A stretch of DNA of 64,000 nucleotides from Lentibacter sp. XHP0401 (GCF_025751535.1 NZ_JAOWLC010000007.1:159823-223822), one strand, 5' to 3'; numbered from the stretch's first letter, positions 17,109 through 25,598 are shown. The notes: a model not told the origin generated them from the letters alone. Made by a program: numbers and translations.

Positions 17109-17963
17109 TTAGAAGTTCAATACAAGCGAAACACCGACCGTGTTGTCAGTTGATTTCAAACCCGCCGCAGGCGACGAGTTATAATCAGTGCGATAGCTGA
17201 TCCGTGTTGACAGCGTGTTTGTCATCTTGAAGTTCAGGCCCGCATCGTTTGACAAAATGGTGTTGGCATCCGAACCCAGAACATCTGTGTCCATGGTAAA
17301 CGACACATTGTCGTTAAACGCATAGTAGTAGCGTGAAGACAGAATAAAGCCGAGTTCAGTGTCGCTCGCACCCGTAATATCGCTCACATAGCGTGCACCG
17401 GGGCCACCCTGAACACGCCATGTGTTTTTCTGTGTGTTCAAAAAGCGGTACCCGATACCGGCACCAACAAAGGCATCTTTCTCGCTTCCCGCCAGAGGCG
17501 CGCCAGCGGCGTCTGTCAGGTAGCCGTCATACTCATAGCGTGCGAGACCAAACGCATAGGTTTTTTCTGTAAAGTAACGGCTGCCCTCATACACCGCAAA
17601 AAACTTCTCTTCGTTTTTTGCACCATTGGCCTCGCCATACTCAACAGCAAAGCCGAAAAGGTGGTTCCAGTCACCGACGCCATAACTTACACGGCCTGCG
17701 CCCGAAAGCTCACCGGAATCTGTGTTGCCCGACGAGCCCGAAGCTGACAAAGCGAAAGACCCGCTCCAACCTTGAGCCACACCTGTTGATCCGAAACGGT
17801 TGGCATCATTGCCCCGGTTCAAATCTTCACGAGCATCGTCTTCGATGTCTTCGATTCTCTCGTTGAGATCATCAACTCCGGTGATCGCGGTTTGGGCAAA
17901 AACGGGTGAAGCCAGCATAAGTGCAAACATGGAAACGCCGGCCAATTTGAGATGTTGGTTCAT
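17109..17963 (-). CDS. DUF481 family outer-membrane beta-barrel protein
   Basis: 284-residue secreted protein with a signal peptide (1-23, SMFALMLASPVFAQ), an acidic stretch (DLNERIEDIEDDAREDLNRG) and a beta-barrel with repeated amphipathic strands (WSGSFALSASGSSGNTDSGE; GRVSYGVGDWNHLFGFAVEY; RISYRTDYNSSPAAGLKSTD). It ends in VGVSLVLNF, with the terminal phenylalanine typical of outer-membrane proteins. DUF481 members (YdiY type) are linked to salt or alkaline stress in some species, with no proven substrate. It has its own long leader (17964-18184) shared divergently with a small gene. Confidence 0.88.
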   Translation of the reverse strand: MNQHLKLAGVSMFALMLASPVFAQTAITGVDDLNERIEDIEDDAREDLNRGNDANRFGSTGVAQGWSGSFALSASGSSGNTDSGELSGAGRVSYGVGDWNHLFGFAVEYGEANGAKNEEKFFAVYEGSRYFTEKTYAFGLARYEYDGYLTDAAGAPLAGSEKDAFVGAGIGYRFLNTQKNTWRVQGGPGARYVSDITGASDTELGFILSSRYYYAFNDNVSFTMDTDVLGSDANTILSNDAGLNFKMTNTLSTRISYRTDYNSSPAAGLKSTDNTVGVSLVLNF

Positions 17964-18184
17964 CGTTAAATCCTTTCAGAACTTGTTAATCAACCCGTGC
18001 CTTTTAGGATTCAAAAAATCTTATGACAAACAACATGAGCGGAATTTAGCTGTCCGAAAATTACAGAACTGAAACATGAATTATTATTAGTTATCAGTAG
18101 CTTCACATGTGAGTTCGGGTTCAAATTTTTCCCCCTAAAATCTTGCGGAAGACTACCTATCTTTCCATTCAGGAGACATTTTTC

Positions 18185-18334
18185 ATGACCCATAAACTCT
18201 TTATCGGCACGATCATCGCAGCAGCAACAGCTCTGGCGCTGACCTATGACACAACCCAGTCAGCCCAAAGCGCCTGCTCTCAAGGCATCATCTGCCCTGC
18301 CCCCGAAGTTCTCACTCGGCCCTTATCTGGTTGA
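18185..18334 (+). CDS. Small secreted or membrane protein (49 residues)
   Basis: MTHKLFIGTIIAAATALALT is a signal peptide or single helix, followed by a short mature part with two cysteines (SACSQGIICPAP) that could form a disulphide. CAGGAGA lies eight bases before ATG 18185, a strong ribosome site, which supports translation. No homology is recognised. It ends 30 bases before the glycerate kinase gene and may be co-transcribed with it. Confidence 0.6.
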   Translation: MTHKLFIGTIIAAATALALTYDTTQSAQSACSQGIICPAPEVLTRPLSG

Positions 18335-18364
18335 TCGCACCTCAGCGCCGGCTAAGCTGGCACC

Positions 18365-19606
18365 ATGAACACACGTGCACAAGCTTTCCTTACCTCCCTT
18401 TTCAATGCCGCCATCACAACGGCTGATCCCCTTAAAGCCCTCGCCCCTCACTTGCCCGTGCGCCCAAAGGGCCGCACCGTCGTCATCGGTGCAGGCAAAG
18501 GCGCAGCTCAAATGGCGCAGGCACTGGAGCAACTCTGGCAGGGTCCACTCACAGGCACCGTCGTCACCCGATACGGTTTCGGCGCGCCCACCAAGCACAT
18601 AAAAGTGCTCGAGGCCGCGCACCCCGTACCCGATGCCGCAGGCCTCAAAGCCACCGATGCACTCTTTGCCGAAATCAAAGGCCTCACCTCAGATGATCTC
18701 GTCATCGCCCTTGTCTGCGGCGGCGGTTCGTCCCTTCTCGCCGCCCCGGCCGAGGGGCTCACCCTCGCAGATGAACAAGCCCTCAATCAGGCTCTCCTCG
18801 CCTCTGGCGCACCCATCGGAGCCATGAATGCAATCCGCAAAATGTTCAGTCGCGTCAAAGGTGGTCGCCTTGCCGCCGGCACGGCTGCGCGCGTGGTCAG
18901 CCTCATCGTCTCCGATGTTCCGGGCGATGACCCCGCCCAAGTCGCCTCTGGCCCCACGGTTCCTTGCCCCTCTGGTCGCGCCGAGGCCCTCTCGGCAATC
19001 AAGCGATATAGCATCGCCCTGCCAGAACGCCTTTTGACTTTTCTCAAAGATGCCCCCGCACCACCCGCACCAACAGACAGCATCTTCGCACGCAACCAAG
19101 TCCGCGTCATCGCCTCCGCCGCACATTCCCTCGCCGCCGCCGCAACTCTGGCAAAGGATATGGGTTGGCAGGTCGACATCCTCGGCGACAATCTCGAAGG
19201 CGAAGCGCGCACCCTTGGCGCAGAGCACGCCAAACGCGCACTGGCTGCAAAAAGCTCCCGCCTCATCCTCTCGGGCGGCGAAACAACGGTCACGCTCAAA
19301 GGCCGCGGCCGTGGCGGGCGCAACACCGAATATCTCCTCGCCTTCGCCCTCGGCATTGATGGCGCCAAACACATCAACGCCCTCGCGGCCGACACCGATG
19401 GCATAGACGGCTCCGAAGACAACGCAGGCGCATTCGCCACAGGCGCAACAGCCGCCGCCATCCGCGCGGCAGGCATCGACCCCGCAGAAGCTCTTGCGTC
19501 AAACGATGCCTATACAGCCTTCACCGCCGCAAACGCGCTTTTCATGACCGGCCCCACAGGAACCAACGTCAATGATTTTCGCGCAATCCTTGTCGGCTGG
19601 CCCTAA
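18365..19606 (+). CDS. Glycerate 2-kinase, MOFRL family (TtuD/GckA type)
   Basis: 413-residue kinase of the DUF4147 plus MOFRL family, which phosphorylates D-glycerate to 2-phosphoglycerate in serine-cycle or tartrate/glyoxylate metabolism. The N-terminal domain holds VVIGAGKGAAQMAQALEQLW and VCGGGSSLLAAPAEGLTLAD, with the KMFSRVKGGRLA loop and SDVPGDDPAQVASGPTVPCP. The C-terminal MOFRL domain has LSGGETTVTLKGRGRGGRNT and ALAADTDGIDGSEDNAGAFA. No glyoxylate or hydroxypyruvate genes are adjacent, so the pathway feeding it is not shown here. Confidence 0.92.
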   Translation: MNTRAQAFLTSLFNAAITTADPLKALAPHLPVRPKGRTVVIGAGKGAAQMAQALEQLWQGPLTGTVVTRYGFGAPTKHIKVLEAAHPVPDAAGLKATDALFAEIKGLTSDDLVIALVCGGGSSLLAAPAEGLTLADEQALNQALLASGAPIGAMNAIRKMFSRVKGGRLAAGTAARVVSLIVSDVPGDDPAQVASGPTVPCPSGRAEALSAIKRYSIALPERLLTFLKDAPAPPAPTDSIFARNQVRVIASAAHSLAAAATLAKDMGWQVDILGDNLEGEARTLGAEHAKRALAAKSSRLILSGGETTVTLKGRGRGGRNTEYLLAFALGIDGAKHINALAADTDGIDGSEDNAGAFATGATAAAIRAAGIDPAEALASNDAYTAFTAANALFMTGPTGTNVNDFRAILVGWP

Positions 19607-19609
19607 CGC

Positions 19610-19634
19610 AAAAACGCCGGGCTTTCACCCGGCG
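19610..19634 (-). terminator. Rho-independent terminator for the IalB-like gene
   Basis: CGCCGGG (19615-19621), six-base loop, CCCGGCG (19628-19634). On the reverse strand the stem is followed by TTTTT (19610-19614), so it ends the leftward IalB-like transcript; it also sits just past the stop of the converging glycerate kinase gene. Confidence 0.8.
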
Positions 19635-19662
19635 CATTCGCAATTCTTTCAACGCAGCTAAC

Positions 19663-20193
19663 TTACTTGCAGCGCGTTTCCGCATCCTCAACAGCCGCAG
19701 TAAAGCCCGACAGCGAGAAAGTATCTTTCGTCTGCGTCCCACGCGCCGAACGCGCTGTCAAAACAGCACCGGAACCCCGCTTAAGTGCCGTAACAATCTT
19801 CGCATCATCCGCAGCGGAAGCCGCCCATGCCCACTCACCCTCGGTAAACAACTCGAAGCTCGAACCATCAATCGTCAGGTTCACAGTCGAGCCTGGCGCA
19901 AAAGGATAGCCGCCGGTAAAGGCCACCTGACCACTCACATTTGCTGCAGGGCGGAAAAACGCCATCAGCAGAATATCTCCACGGCGCACAGCCACAACGC
20001 GGCCGTCCTTACTGTTGACTGTTTCTTTAGGAGAGCTAACCGCCCAGCATTCTTTGGGGTTGGCGTCTTCAAACACGGCCCAGGCCGTCTTTGTCGCCAC
20101 TTGGTTCGTGCTTGTCTGTTGTGCGTACGCGCCTGTTGTCCCTGCAAAAATCATTGCAGCACAAGCCATAGTTTGCGCTATTCGTAATACCAT
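19663..20193 (-). CDS. Invasion-associated locus B (IalB) family protein
   Basis: 176-residue exported protein. The signal peptide is residues 1-24 (MACAAMIFAGTTGAYAQ). The mature part follows the IalB pattern: WAVFEDANPKECWAVSSPKE, a basic turn (GRVVAVRRGDILLMAFFRPA), then INLT-like and GSGAVLTARSARGTQTKDTF with a final cysteine (AETRCK), giving one possible disulphide (the two mature cysteines). GGAGGCTGGACAAT precedes ATG 20193; the longer frame upstream covers the promoter. The name comes from Bartonella; in free-living roseobacters the role is an undefined periplasmic one. Confidence 0.82.
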   Translation of the reverse strand: MVLRIAQTMACAAMIFAGTTGAYAQQTSTNQVATKTAWAVFEDANPKECWAVSSPKETVNSKDGRVVAVRRGDILLMAFFRPAANVSGQVAFTGGYPFAPGSTVNLTIDGSSFELFTEGEWAWAASAADDAKIVTALKRGSGAVLTARSARGTQTKDTFSLSGFTAAVEDAETRCK

Positions 20194-20360
20194 ATTGTCC
20201 AGCCTCCAGCTGTCCGTTGCCTCAATTCCGTTTGACCCGTGGCTTTTGCCAGTTTTTATACTCGGGCCGATTTCCACTCGACATTGCTACATTACCCTGA
20301 AAACTGCCATATACGAAAGAGGAATTGGCGGAAAATTGCACACGTTTTTGGGAGAATGAC

Positions 20361-21359
20361 ATGAACGCACCTGTATCAATGGCCGAAATCTGGCGCGGCC
20401 CCTTTCTGGAGAGTGTCCATATGGGCCACGCAGTCGTCTGCGGCGAAGGCGGCGAAATCATTGAAAGTTGGGGCGACCCTACTGCCGTTGTGCTCCCGCG
20501 CTCCTCGTCCAAGATGCTTCAGGCCATGCCCCTCGTCGAAAGCGGCGCAGCTGACGCCTTCGGCCTCACAGGCGAACAGCTCGCGCTCTCCTGCGCCTCG
20601 CACCAGGGTGCGCCAATGCACACCGACCGCGTGCAAGCATGGCTCAAAGACATGGGCCTGTCCGATGCCGATCTCAACTGCGGCCCGCAATGGCCCCGCG
20701 ATGACGCCGACCTGATAAAGCTGCACAAAACCGACAGCTCCCCCTGCCGCTATCACAACAACTGCTCCGGCAAACACGCAGGCTTCCTCACGCTCAGCCA
20801 GCACTTGGGCAGCAAAGATCCAATCTATGTTGACCCATCCCACCCTGTCCAAAAAGCCTGCCTCGCAGCCTTTGAGGAACTGACAGAAGAAACAAGCCCC
20901 GGCTACGGTATCGACGGCTGCTCTGCCCCCAACTATGCCGCGACCCTGCATGGCATCGCCCGCGCCATGGCCTTCTTCGCCAGCGCATCCGATGGCGGCA
21001 ACACCCGCGAAAAGGCTGCCGCCCGCCTGCGCGACGCGATGCGCACCTACCCCGAGCTTGTCGCAGGCGAGGGCCGCGCCTGCACCGAACTGATGCGCGC
21101 CATGGATGGCCGCGTCGCCCTCAAAACAGGCGCCGAGGCTTTCTTCATCGGCATTGTGCCCGAAAAGAAAATAGGCATCGCCCTCAAAATAACCGACGGC
21201 TCCACCCGCGGTGCCGAATGCGCTATCGCCGCAATCCTCGTGCGCCTCGGCCTGCTTGATCCACAGCACCCGGCCACGCTCAAACGCCTCAACGCCCCGA
21301 TCAAGAACTTCGCGGGTCTTCACACCGGCGAAATCCGCGCAGGCGCAGCCTTCCAATAA
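20361..21359 (+). CDS. L-asparaginase, Rhizobium etli (ReAV) type
   Basis: 332-residue member of the asparaginase II family unrelated to the E. coli enzymes. The active-site set known from R. etli ReAV is visible: Ser-Lys tandem in PRSSSKMLQAMP, the CSGKHAG segment after RYHNN with its cysteine and lysine, and the second cysteine in DGCSAPNYA. It hydrolyses asparagine to aspartate and ammonia. ATG 20361 follows TGGGAGAATGAC. It is divergent from the IalB-like gene and is followed by repeat copy B. The identification is strong; physiological role is probably nitrogen scavenging. Confidence 0.92.
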   Translation: MNAPVSMAEIWRGPFLESVHMGHAVVCGEGGEIIESWGDPTAVVLPRSSSKMLQAMPLVESGAADAFGLTGEQLALSCASHQGAPMHTDRVQAWLKDMGLSDADLNCGPQWPRDDADLIKLHKTDSSPCRYHNNCSGKHAGFLTLSQHLGSKDPIYVDPSHPVQKACLAAFEELTEETSPGYGIDGCSAPNYAATLHGIARAMAFFASASDGGNTREKAAARLRDAMRTYPELVAGEGRACTELMRAMDGRVALKTGAEAFFIGIVPEKKIGIALKITDGSTRGAECAIAAILVRLGLLDPQHPATLKRLNAPIKNFAGLHTGEIRAGAAFQ

Positions 21360-21365
21360 TCCGCT

Positions 21366-21434
21366 CTTTTTTCTTGCTCCAAATATCCTGGGGTGAATTG
21401 GCCAAGGGCCAAGAGGGGCAAAGCCCCTTCCCCC
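21366..21434 (+). repeat. Dispersed 3'-end repeat, copy B
   Basis: Just after the asparaginase stop: TTTTTTCTTGCTCCAAATAT then CCTGGGG, a GGCCAAGGGCC segment and the stem AGGGGC-AAA-GCCCCT. It shares its leader with copies C, E and F, and lies in the same orientation as the gene before it. It precedes the FMN riboswitch and may insulate it from read-through. Confidence 0.65.
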
Positions 21435-21461
21435 GCCCGCAAAACTGTGCCACCTTCACGG

Positions 21462-21617
21462 TGTTCTCAGGGCGGGGCGAAATTCCCCACCGGCGGTAAG
21501 CCCAAAGCGTCAGCCAAAGGTAAGCCCGCGAGCGGCTTTGGCCTTTTTCGGGTCAGAGTGTCAGCAGATCTGGTGCAATTCCAGAGCCGACGGTCATAGT
21601 CCGGATGGGAGAGAACG
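21462..21617 (+). ncRNA. FMN riboswitch (RFN element)
   Basis: The conserved core is directly readable: TTCTCAGGGCGGGGCGAAAT, then CCCCACCGGCGGTAAGC, the variable stem, AGCCCGCGAGCGGC, CAGCAGATCTGGTGCAATTC, CAGAGCCGACGGTCATAGTC, and the closing CCGGATGGGAGAGAA. These are the RFN junction motifs that bind flavin mononucleotide. It lies 87 bases upstream of the ribH2 ATG, so FMN should repress this lumazine synthase, most likely at translation initiation because no clear terminator is seen after it. Confidence 0.97.
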
Positions 21618-21703
21618 GCTAAGCGATGTGGGCCGCGCCCATAGCGCTGTGCTGTCCCTTTTTATGCTCTGGGCACGTGTCTGAAGTCAAAAAGGAGAAA
21701 CGC

Positions 21704-22150
21704 ATGACAAACCACCAGACAGTGCCCCGCTACGCCTTCATCAAGGCTGGCTGGCACGCCAATATCACCACCCGCGCACTCGACGGCTTCACCGAAATCA
21801 TCCCGCTCTCGCAAGTCGATGTCTTCGATGTCCCCGGCGCGTTCGAAATGCCGCTTCTGGCACGTGACCTCGCCGCCTCAAATCGCTACGCCGCCGTGGC
21901 CGCCGCAGCGCTCGTCGTTGATGGCGGGATATACCGCCACGATTTTGTCGCGGCAGCCGTGGTCGACGGACTGATGCGCGCCAGTCTTGATACAGGTGTT
22001 CCCGTGCTCAGCGTCTCGCTCACCCCGCACCACTTTCAGGAAACAGAGCACCACATCGCCATCTACGCGGAACATTTCGTCCAAAAAGGCCGCGAAGCCG
22101 CCCAAGCCGCACTTGCCATAGGCCAAGCCCGCGCCGCTCTCGCAGCTTAG
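21704..22150 (+). CDS. ribH: 6,7-dimethyl-8-ribityllumazine synthase, RibH2 type
   Basis: 148-residue lumazine synthase, which condenses 5-amino-6-ribitylaminouracil with dihydroxybutanone phosphate, the penultimate step to riboflavin. The sequence matches the decameric RibH2 form of Brucella and Mesorhizobium: YAFIKAGWHANI at the N-terminus, DVFDVPGAFEMPLLARDLA, VDGGIYRHDFVAAAVVDGLM, and VLSVSLTPHHFQETEHH. AAAAAGGAG precedes ATG 21704. It stands apart from other rib genes and under an FMN riboswitch, so it is a regulated second copy if a normal ribH exists elsewhere in the genome. Confidence 0.95.
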   Translation: MTNHQTVPRYAFIKAGWHANITTRALDGFTEIIPLSQVDVFDVPGAFEMPLLARDLAASNRYAAVAAAALVVDGGIYRHDFVAAAVVDGLMRASLDTGVPVLSVSLTPHHFQETEHHIAIYAEHFVQKGREAAQAALAIGQARAALAA

Positions 22151-22221
22151 GGCAAAGGGGGCCGAGGCGCAGCCGAGGCCCCTACCGCGATGCGGCGCAG
22201 CCGCAGCGCAATCCCTGCAGT

Positions 22222-23064
22222 CTACCGCCCGGGTATGTTATCCCGTGGCCCCGCAGGCTCCCAGTTATCAATGATATCCATCGCCTCTTCCGCCGTATCC
22301 ACAAAGCGGAACAAGTCGAGGTCCTCGGGCGAGATCGTGCCCGCATCAGCCAGCGCATCCCAGTTCACAATCGTCTGCCAGAAGTCGCGGCCAAACAGCA
22401 AAAACGGAATTCGCTTCATCCGCCCGGTCTGGATCAGCGTGAGGCTTTCAAACATCTCGTCCAGCGTGCCGAAGCCCCCGGGGAAAATACAAACCGCATT
22501 CGCCCGCATCAAAAAATGCATCTTGCGAATGGCGAAATAATGAAAGTTAAAGCACAATCCCGGCGTCACATATTCGTTCGGCGCCTGCTCGTGCGGCAGC
22601 ACGATATTGAGGCCGATAGACTGCCCGCCTGCGTCAACCGCTCCACGGTTGCCTGCTTCCATCACACCGGGCCCACCACCCGTTACAATCACATTTTCCC
22701 GCCCGTAACTTTGCATCGACTTGGCCGTCATCAGCCGCGCAAATGTTCGCGCTTCGTCATAAAAGCGGCTCAGGTCGGCCAGCGTCTTCGTCCGCGCCGT
22801 GTCCTTCTTTGAAGGTTCAGGGATGCGTGCGCCACCAAACAAAACAATCGTGCTTTCAATGCCCATTTCATTCAAAACCATCTCCGGCTTGAGCAGCTCA
22901 AGCTGAAGCCGCACAGGGCGCAACTCGTCGCGGCACAAAAAGTCATCATCCGCAAACGCCAGCCGATAGGCGGGCGCACGCGTCTGCGGTGTGTCAGGTA
23001 TCTGCTCGGCTGTATCGCGGTCTGTGTGGGCGTCCCGAAAAGGACTCATACGCTCGTCGTTCAT
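22222..23064 (-). CDS. LOG-family protein (TIGR00730 type)
   Basis: 280-residue Rossmann-fold protein of the lysine-decarboxylase-like/LOG family, members of which cleave cytokinin or other nucleoside 5'-monophosphates to base and ribose phosphate. Motifs: STIVLFGGARIPEPS, TGGGPGVMEAGNRGA, and the family box CIFPGGFGTLDEMFE. The N-terminal 60 residues are polar and extra relative to short LOG proteins (about 190), typical of the longer class. ATG 23064 has GGGAA ten bases upstream; 23085 is an alternative. It is divergent from the dehydratase gene with 78 bases between. Confidence 0.88.
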   Translation of the reverse strand: MNDERMSPFRDAHTDRDTAEQIPDTPQTRAPAYRLAFADDDFLCRDELRPVRLQLELLKPEMVLNEMGIESTIVLFGGARIPEPSKKDTARTKTLADLSRFYDEARTFARLMTAKSMQSYGRENVIVTGGGPGVMEAGNRGAVDAGGQSIGLNIVLPHEQAPNEYVTPGLCFNFHYFAIRKMHFLMRANAVCIFPGGFGTLDEMFESLTLIQTGRMKRIPFLLFGRDFWQTIVNWDALADAGTISPEDLDLFRFVDTAEEAMDIIDNWEPAGPRDNIPGR

Positions 23065-23142
23065 AGTTTCATTCCCTGCTTGCATGTTATTTTCACGACT
23101 ATAGGGTTCGCACTTCAAATACCAGTGACGGAGACGCGCGCA

Positions 23143-24063
23143 ATGACATGGAAACCTCGAATTAGCGCCGCTGCCAAACGCATTGCACCCTATGTTCAGC
23201 GCACCCCCGTCATGACAACTCAAGGCTTCAGCCTCGCGCAGCCCATAGAGCTCAAGCTCGAACAGCTCCAGCACACAGGCACCTTCAAAGCCCGCGGCGC
23301 GTTCAACACTCTGCTCAGTGGCCCCGTCCCGCAAGCGGGTATCGTAGCGGCCTCGGGCGGCAATCACGGTGCAGCCGTTGCCTATGCCGCCCAAACGCTC
23401 GGCCACACCGCGCATATCTTTGTGCCCGAAATGGCCGGCCCCTCAAAGATCGCCCTCATCAAGCGCACAGGTGCGCAACTCACCGTGGTGAAAGGCGAAT
23501 ACGCCAACGCCGCCGAAGCCGCAGCCGAATATGAAGCCGCCTCTGGCGCCATGCAAATTCACGCTTACGATGCCCCCGGCACAGTCGCTGGCCAGGGCAC
23601 CTGCATGGCCGAATGGGAAGAGCAGGGCCTGATGGCCGACACTGTGCTTATCGCCGTAGGCGGCGGCGGCCTCATCGCAGGCGCACTCGGCTGGCTTGAG
23701 GGCGCGCGCAAGGTTGTCGCGGTCGAGCCCGAAACATCCTGCGCGCTCCATGCTGCCCTCGCCAATGGCGCGCCTTGCGATGTCGAGGTCTCGGGCGTTG
23801 CTGCCAACGCCCTCGGTGCGCGAAAAGTCGGCCAGATCTGCTACGATCTCGCCCGTGAACACCGCGCTGAAAGCGTCCTCGTCACCAACGAGGCCATCAC
23901 AAGCGCGCAAAAAGCCCTCTGGCAGGAGCGCCGCTTGCTCGTCGAACCTGCAGGCGCTACCGCACTCGCGGCCCTTATGAGCGGGGCATATCAACCCGCC
24001 AAAGGCGAGCGTGTGGCCGTCCTTCTCTGCGGCGCAAATATAGCGCCCGATCCGCTCGCATAA
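23143..24063 (+). CDS. Threonine/serine dehydratase-like PLP enzyme
   Basis: 306-residue fold-type II PLP enzyme. K49 in GTFKARGAFN is the cofactor lysine, ASGGNHGAAVAYAAQ is the substrate loop, and VGGGGLIAGALGWLE binds the PLP phosphate. It lacks the C-terminal regulatory ACT-like domain of IlvA, so it is a short catabolic form that deaminates threonine or serine, or possibly 3-hydroxyaspartate or a racemase relative. GGAG lies before ATG 23143. It is 48 bases upstream of tauR, and may share a transcript with it, but links to taurine use are not obvious. Confidence 0.85.
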   Translation: MTWKPRISAAAKRIAPYVQRTPVMTTQGFSLAQPIELKLEQLQHTGTFKARGAFNTLLSGPVPQAGIVAASGGNHGAAVAYAAQTLGHTAHIFVPEMAGPSKIALIKRTGAQLTVVKGEYANAAEAAAEYEAASGAMQIHAYDAPGTVAGQGTCMAEWEEQGLMADTVLIAVGGGGLIAGALGWLEGARKVVAVEPETSCALHAALANGAPCDVEVSGVAANALGARKVGQICYDLAREHRAESVLVTNEAITSAQKALWQERRLLVEPAGATALAALMSGAYQPAKGERVAVLLCGANIAPDPLA

Positions 24064-24064
24064 C

Positions 24065-24096
24065 GTAAGTCCAGATTGCCAATCACGTCAGTCCAA
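24065..24096 (-). promoter_or_regulatory. Candidate TauR boxes upstream of tauR
   Basis: On the reverse strand the two boxes read CTGGACTTAC (24074-24065) and TTGGACTGAC (24096-24087), a direct repeat 22 bp apart. From memory, TauR of Rhodobacter capsulatus binds direct repeats close to CTGGACYTAA; the first matches 9 of 10 positions, the second fewer. Their place 16 bases before the tauR ATG would suit autoregulation. Confidence 0.45.
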
Positions 24097-24111
24097 TCTA
24101 GGCTGAGACGC

Positions 24112-25575
24112 ATGGCCATTTCAGTTGAAACCTTCTTCCTCGATCCCGATGCGCAAGGCACGCTGCAAGCCCAGATTCAGCAAATGGTCGCCGAGGGAAT
24201 CCTCTCTGGCCGCCTCCGCAAGGGCGAGAAACTCCCCTCAACCCGCAGGCTCGCCCAACAGCTCAGCATCAGCCGGATCACAGTGACCCTCGCCTACACC
24301 GAACTGCTGGCCAATGATTACCTCAGCTCCAAGGGCCGCTCTGGTTACTTTGTCTCCGAAAACGCCCCCGAGCCGCCCAGCTTCCCGCCCCGCCCCGAGG
24401 CCGAAGATGCACTCGACTGGTCCCGCGCCATCGGCCAGCGCTTTTCAGGCGACACGCTACACACCAAACCGCGCGACTGGGCGCGGTTCCGCTACCCTTT
24501 CATCTACGGTCAGACCGACCCGACCCTGTTTGATCACGCCAACTGGCGGCTCTGCGCGCTTCAGGCTCTGGGCCAAAAAGATTTCGAGCCGCTCACCTCC
24601 GATTATTACGATCAGGACGACCCCGAGTTGATCGAGTTCATCGCGCGCCACACCCTCCCGCGCCGTGGCATCCTTGCCGAACCCGAGGAAATTCTCGTCA
24701 CCATGGGCGCGCAAAACGCGCTCTGGTTGGCCACGCAAGTTCTCCTCACCCAGCGCCGCACCGCCGCTTTTGAAGAACCCTGCTATCCTTCCCTGCGCAC
24801 CATTCTCAACCAGTCCCGCTGTCACCTCGCCCCTGTCGGCGTTGATGGTGAGGGCCTGATGCACGAAGATATCCCCCCCGAAACCGATGTCATCTTCGCC
24901 ACCCCAAGTCACCAATGCCCGACCACAGCCACCATGCCGCTCGCGCGCCGCCGCGCTCTGCTTGCCAAGGCGCGTGAGGTAGGCGCGGTCATCGTCGAAG
25001 ACGACTACGAGTTTGAAATGTCTTTCGCAGGCGCGCCCTCGCCCGCCCTCAAATCGCTCGATGGGGATGGCCGCGTGGTCTACGTCGGCAGTTTCTCCAA
25101 ATCGCTCTTTCCGGGCCTGCGGCTGGGCTATCTCGTCGGCTCCCGTCCGTTCATCCGCGAGGCCCGTGCGCTCCGTGCATCGGTCCTGCGCCATGTCCCG
25201 GGCCATATCCAGCGCACCGCCGCCTATTTCCTCCGCTTGGGGCATTACGATGCCCTCATACGCCGCATGTCGGGTGTTTTGTCCGAGCGCCGCCGCATCA
25301 TGAGCGAAGCGATGGAGCTGCACGGCCTCGAGATCGCTGGCCAAAGCGGCACAGGCGGGTCCGCCTTCTGGATGCGCGCGCCGGAAGGTATCAACACATC
25401 CGAACTCGCCGTAAGGCTTCAGGCCCGTTCTGTCCTCATCGAGCCGGGTGCCCCCTTCTTTGATGCACCTACCGCGCCGCAAAACTACTACCGTCTCGGC
25501 TATAGTTCGATCCCCGCGTCCAAAATCCCCGAAGGTGTGCGCCTCATCGGCGAAGCCCTGCGCAACTGGCCTTAG
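24112..25575 (+). CDS. tauR: MocR/GntR-type regulator of taurine use (TauR)
   Basis: 487-residue MocR regulator: a GntR winged helix at about 10-80 (LRKGEKLPSTRRLAQQLSIS; RITVTLAYTELLANDYLSSK) joined to an aminotransferase-I-like domain with the PLP lysine K330 in VGSFSKSLFPGLRLGYLVG. MocR proteins sense an amino compound through PLP. TauR activates taurine genes in Rhodobacter capsulatus, and the tauR-xsc order is typical, so the function is inferred from adjacency to xsc. ATG 24112 is taken because the family start is MAISVETFFLDP; 12 more residues are open upstream. Confidence 0.85.
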   Translation: MAISVETFFLDPDAQGTLQAQIQQMVAEGILSGRLRKGEKLPSTRRLAQQLSISRITVTLAYTELLANDYLSSKGRSGYFVSENAPEPPSFPPRPEAEDALDWSRAIGQRFSGDTLHTKPRDWARFRYPFIYGQTDPTLFDHANWRLCALQALGQKDFEPLTSDYYDQDDPELIEFIARHTLPRRGILAEPEEILVTMGAQNALWLATQVLLTQRRTAAFEEPCYPSLRTILNQSRCHLAPVGVDGEGLMHEDIPPETDVIFATPSHQCPTTATMPLARRRALLAKAREVGAVIVEDDYEFEMSFAGAPSPALKSLDGDGRVVYVGSFSKSLFPGLRLGYLVGSRPFIREARALRASVLRHVPGHIQRTAAYFLRLGHYDALIRRMSGVLSERRRIMSEAMELHGLEIAGQSGTGGSAFWMRAPEGINTSELAVRLQARSVLIEPGAPFFDAPTAPQNYYRLGYSSIPASKIPEGVRLIGEALRNWP

Positions 25576-25598
25576 GCGCGCGCCAAAGCTGGCCCTAA
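25566..25598 (+). promoter_or_regulatory. Candidate TauR boxes upstream of xsc
   Basis: CTGGCCTTAG (25566-25575, overlapping the tauR stop) and CTGGCCCTAA (25589-25598) form a direct repeat 23 bp apart, about two helical turns. The second matches the remembered TauR box CTGGACYTAA at 9 of 10 positions, the first at 8. They lie 90-120 bases before the xsc ATG, where an activator would bind. Confidence 0.5.

Noticed and set aside
20376..21356. Leftward 326-codon frame opposite the asparaginase
   Set aside because: It mirrors the asparaginase gene in full, is rich in Gly, Ala and Glu without a fold signature, and the sense gene has all catalytic motifs.
23143..24063. Biosynthetic threonine deaminase IlvA
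   Set aside because: The C-terminal regulatory domain is absent (306 residues rather than more than 400), so a catabolic or related PLP enzyme is more likely.
24457..25482. Leftward 341-codon frame opposite tauR
   Set aside because: It is the mirror of the MocR coding sequence, with no ribosome site and no family resemblance.
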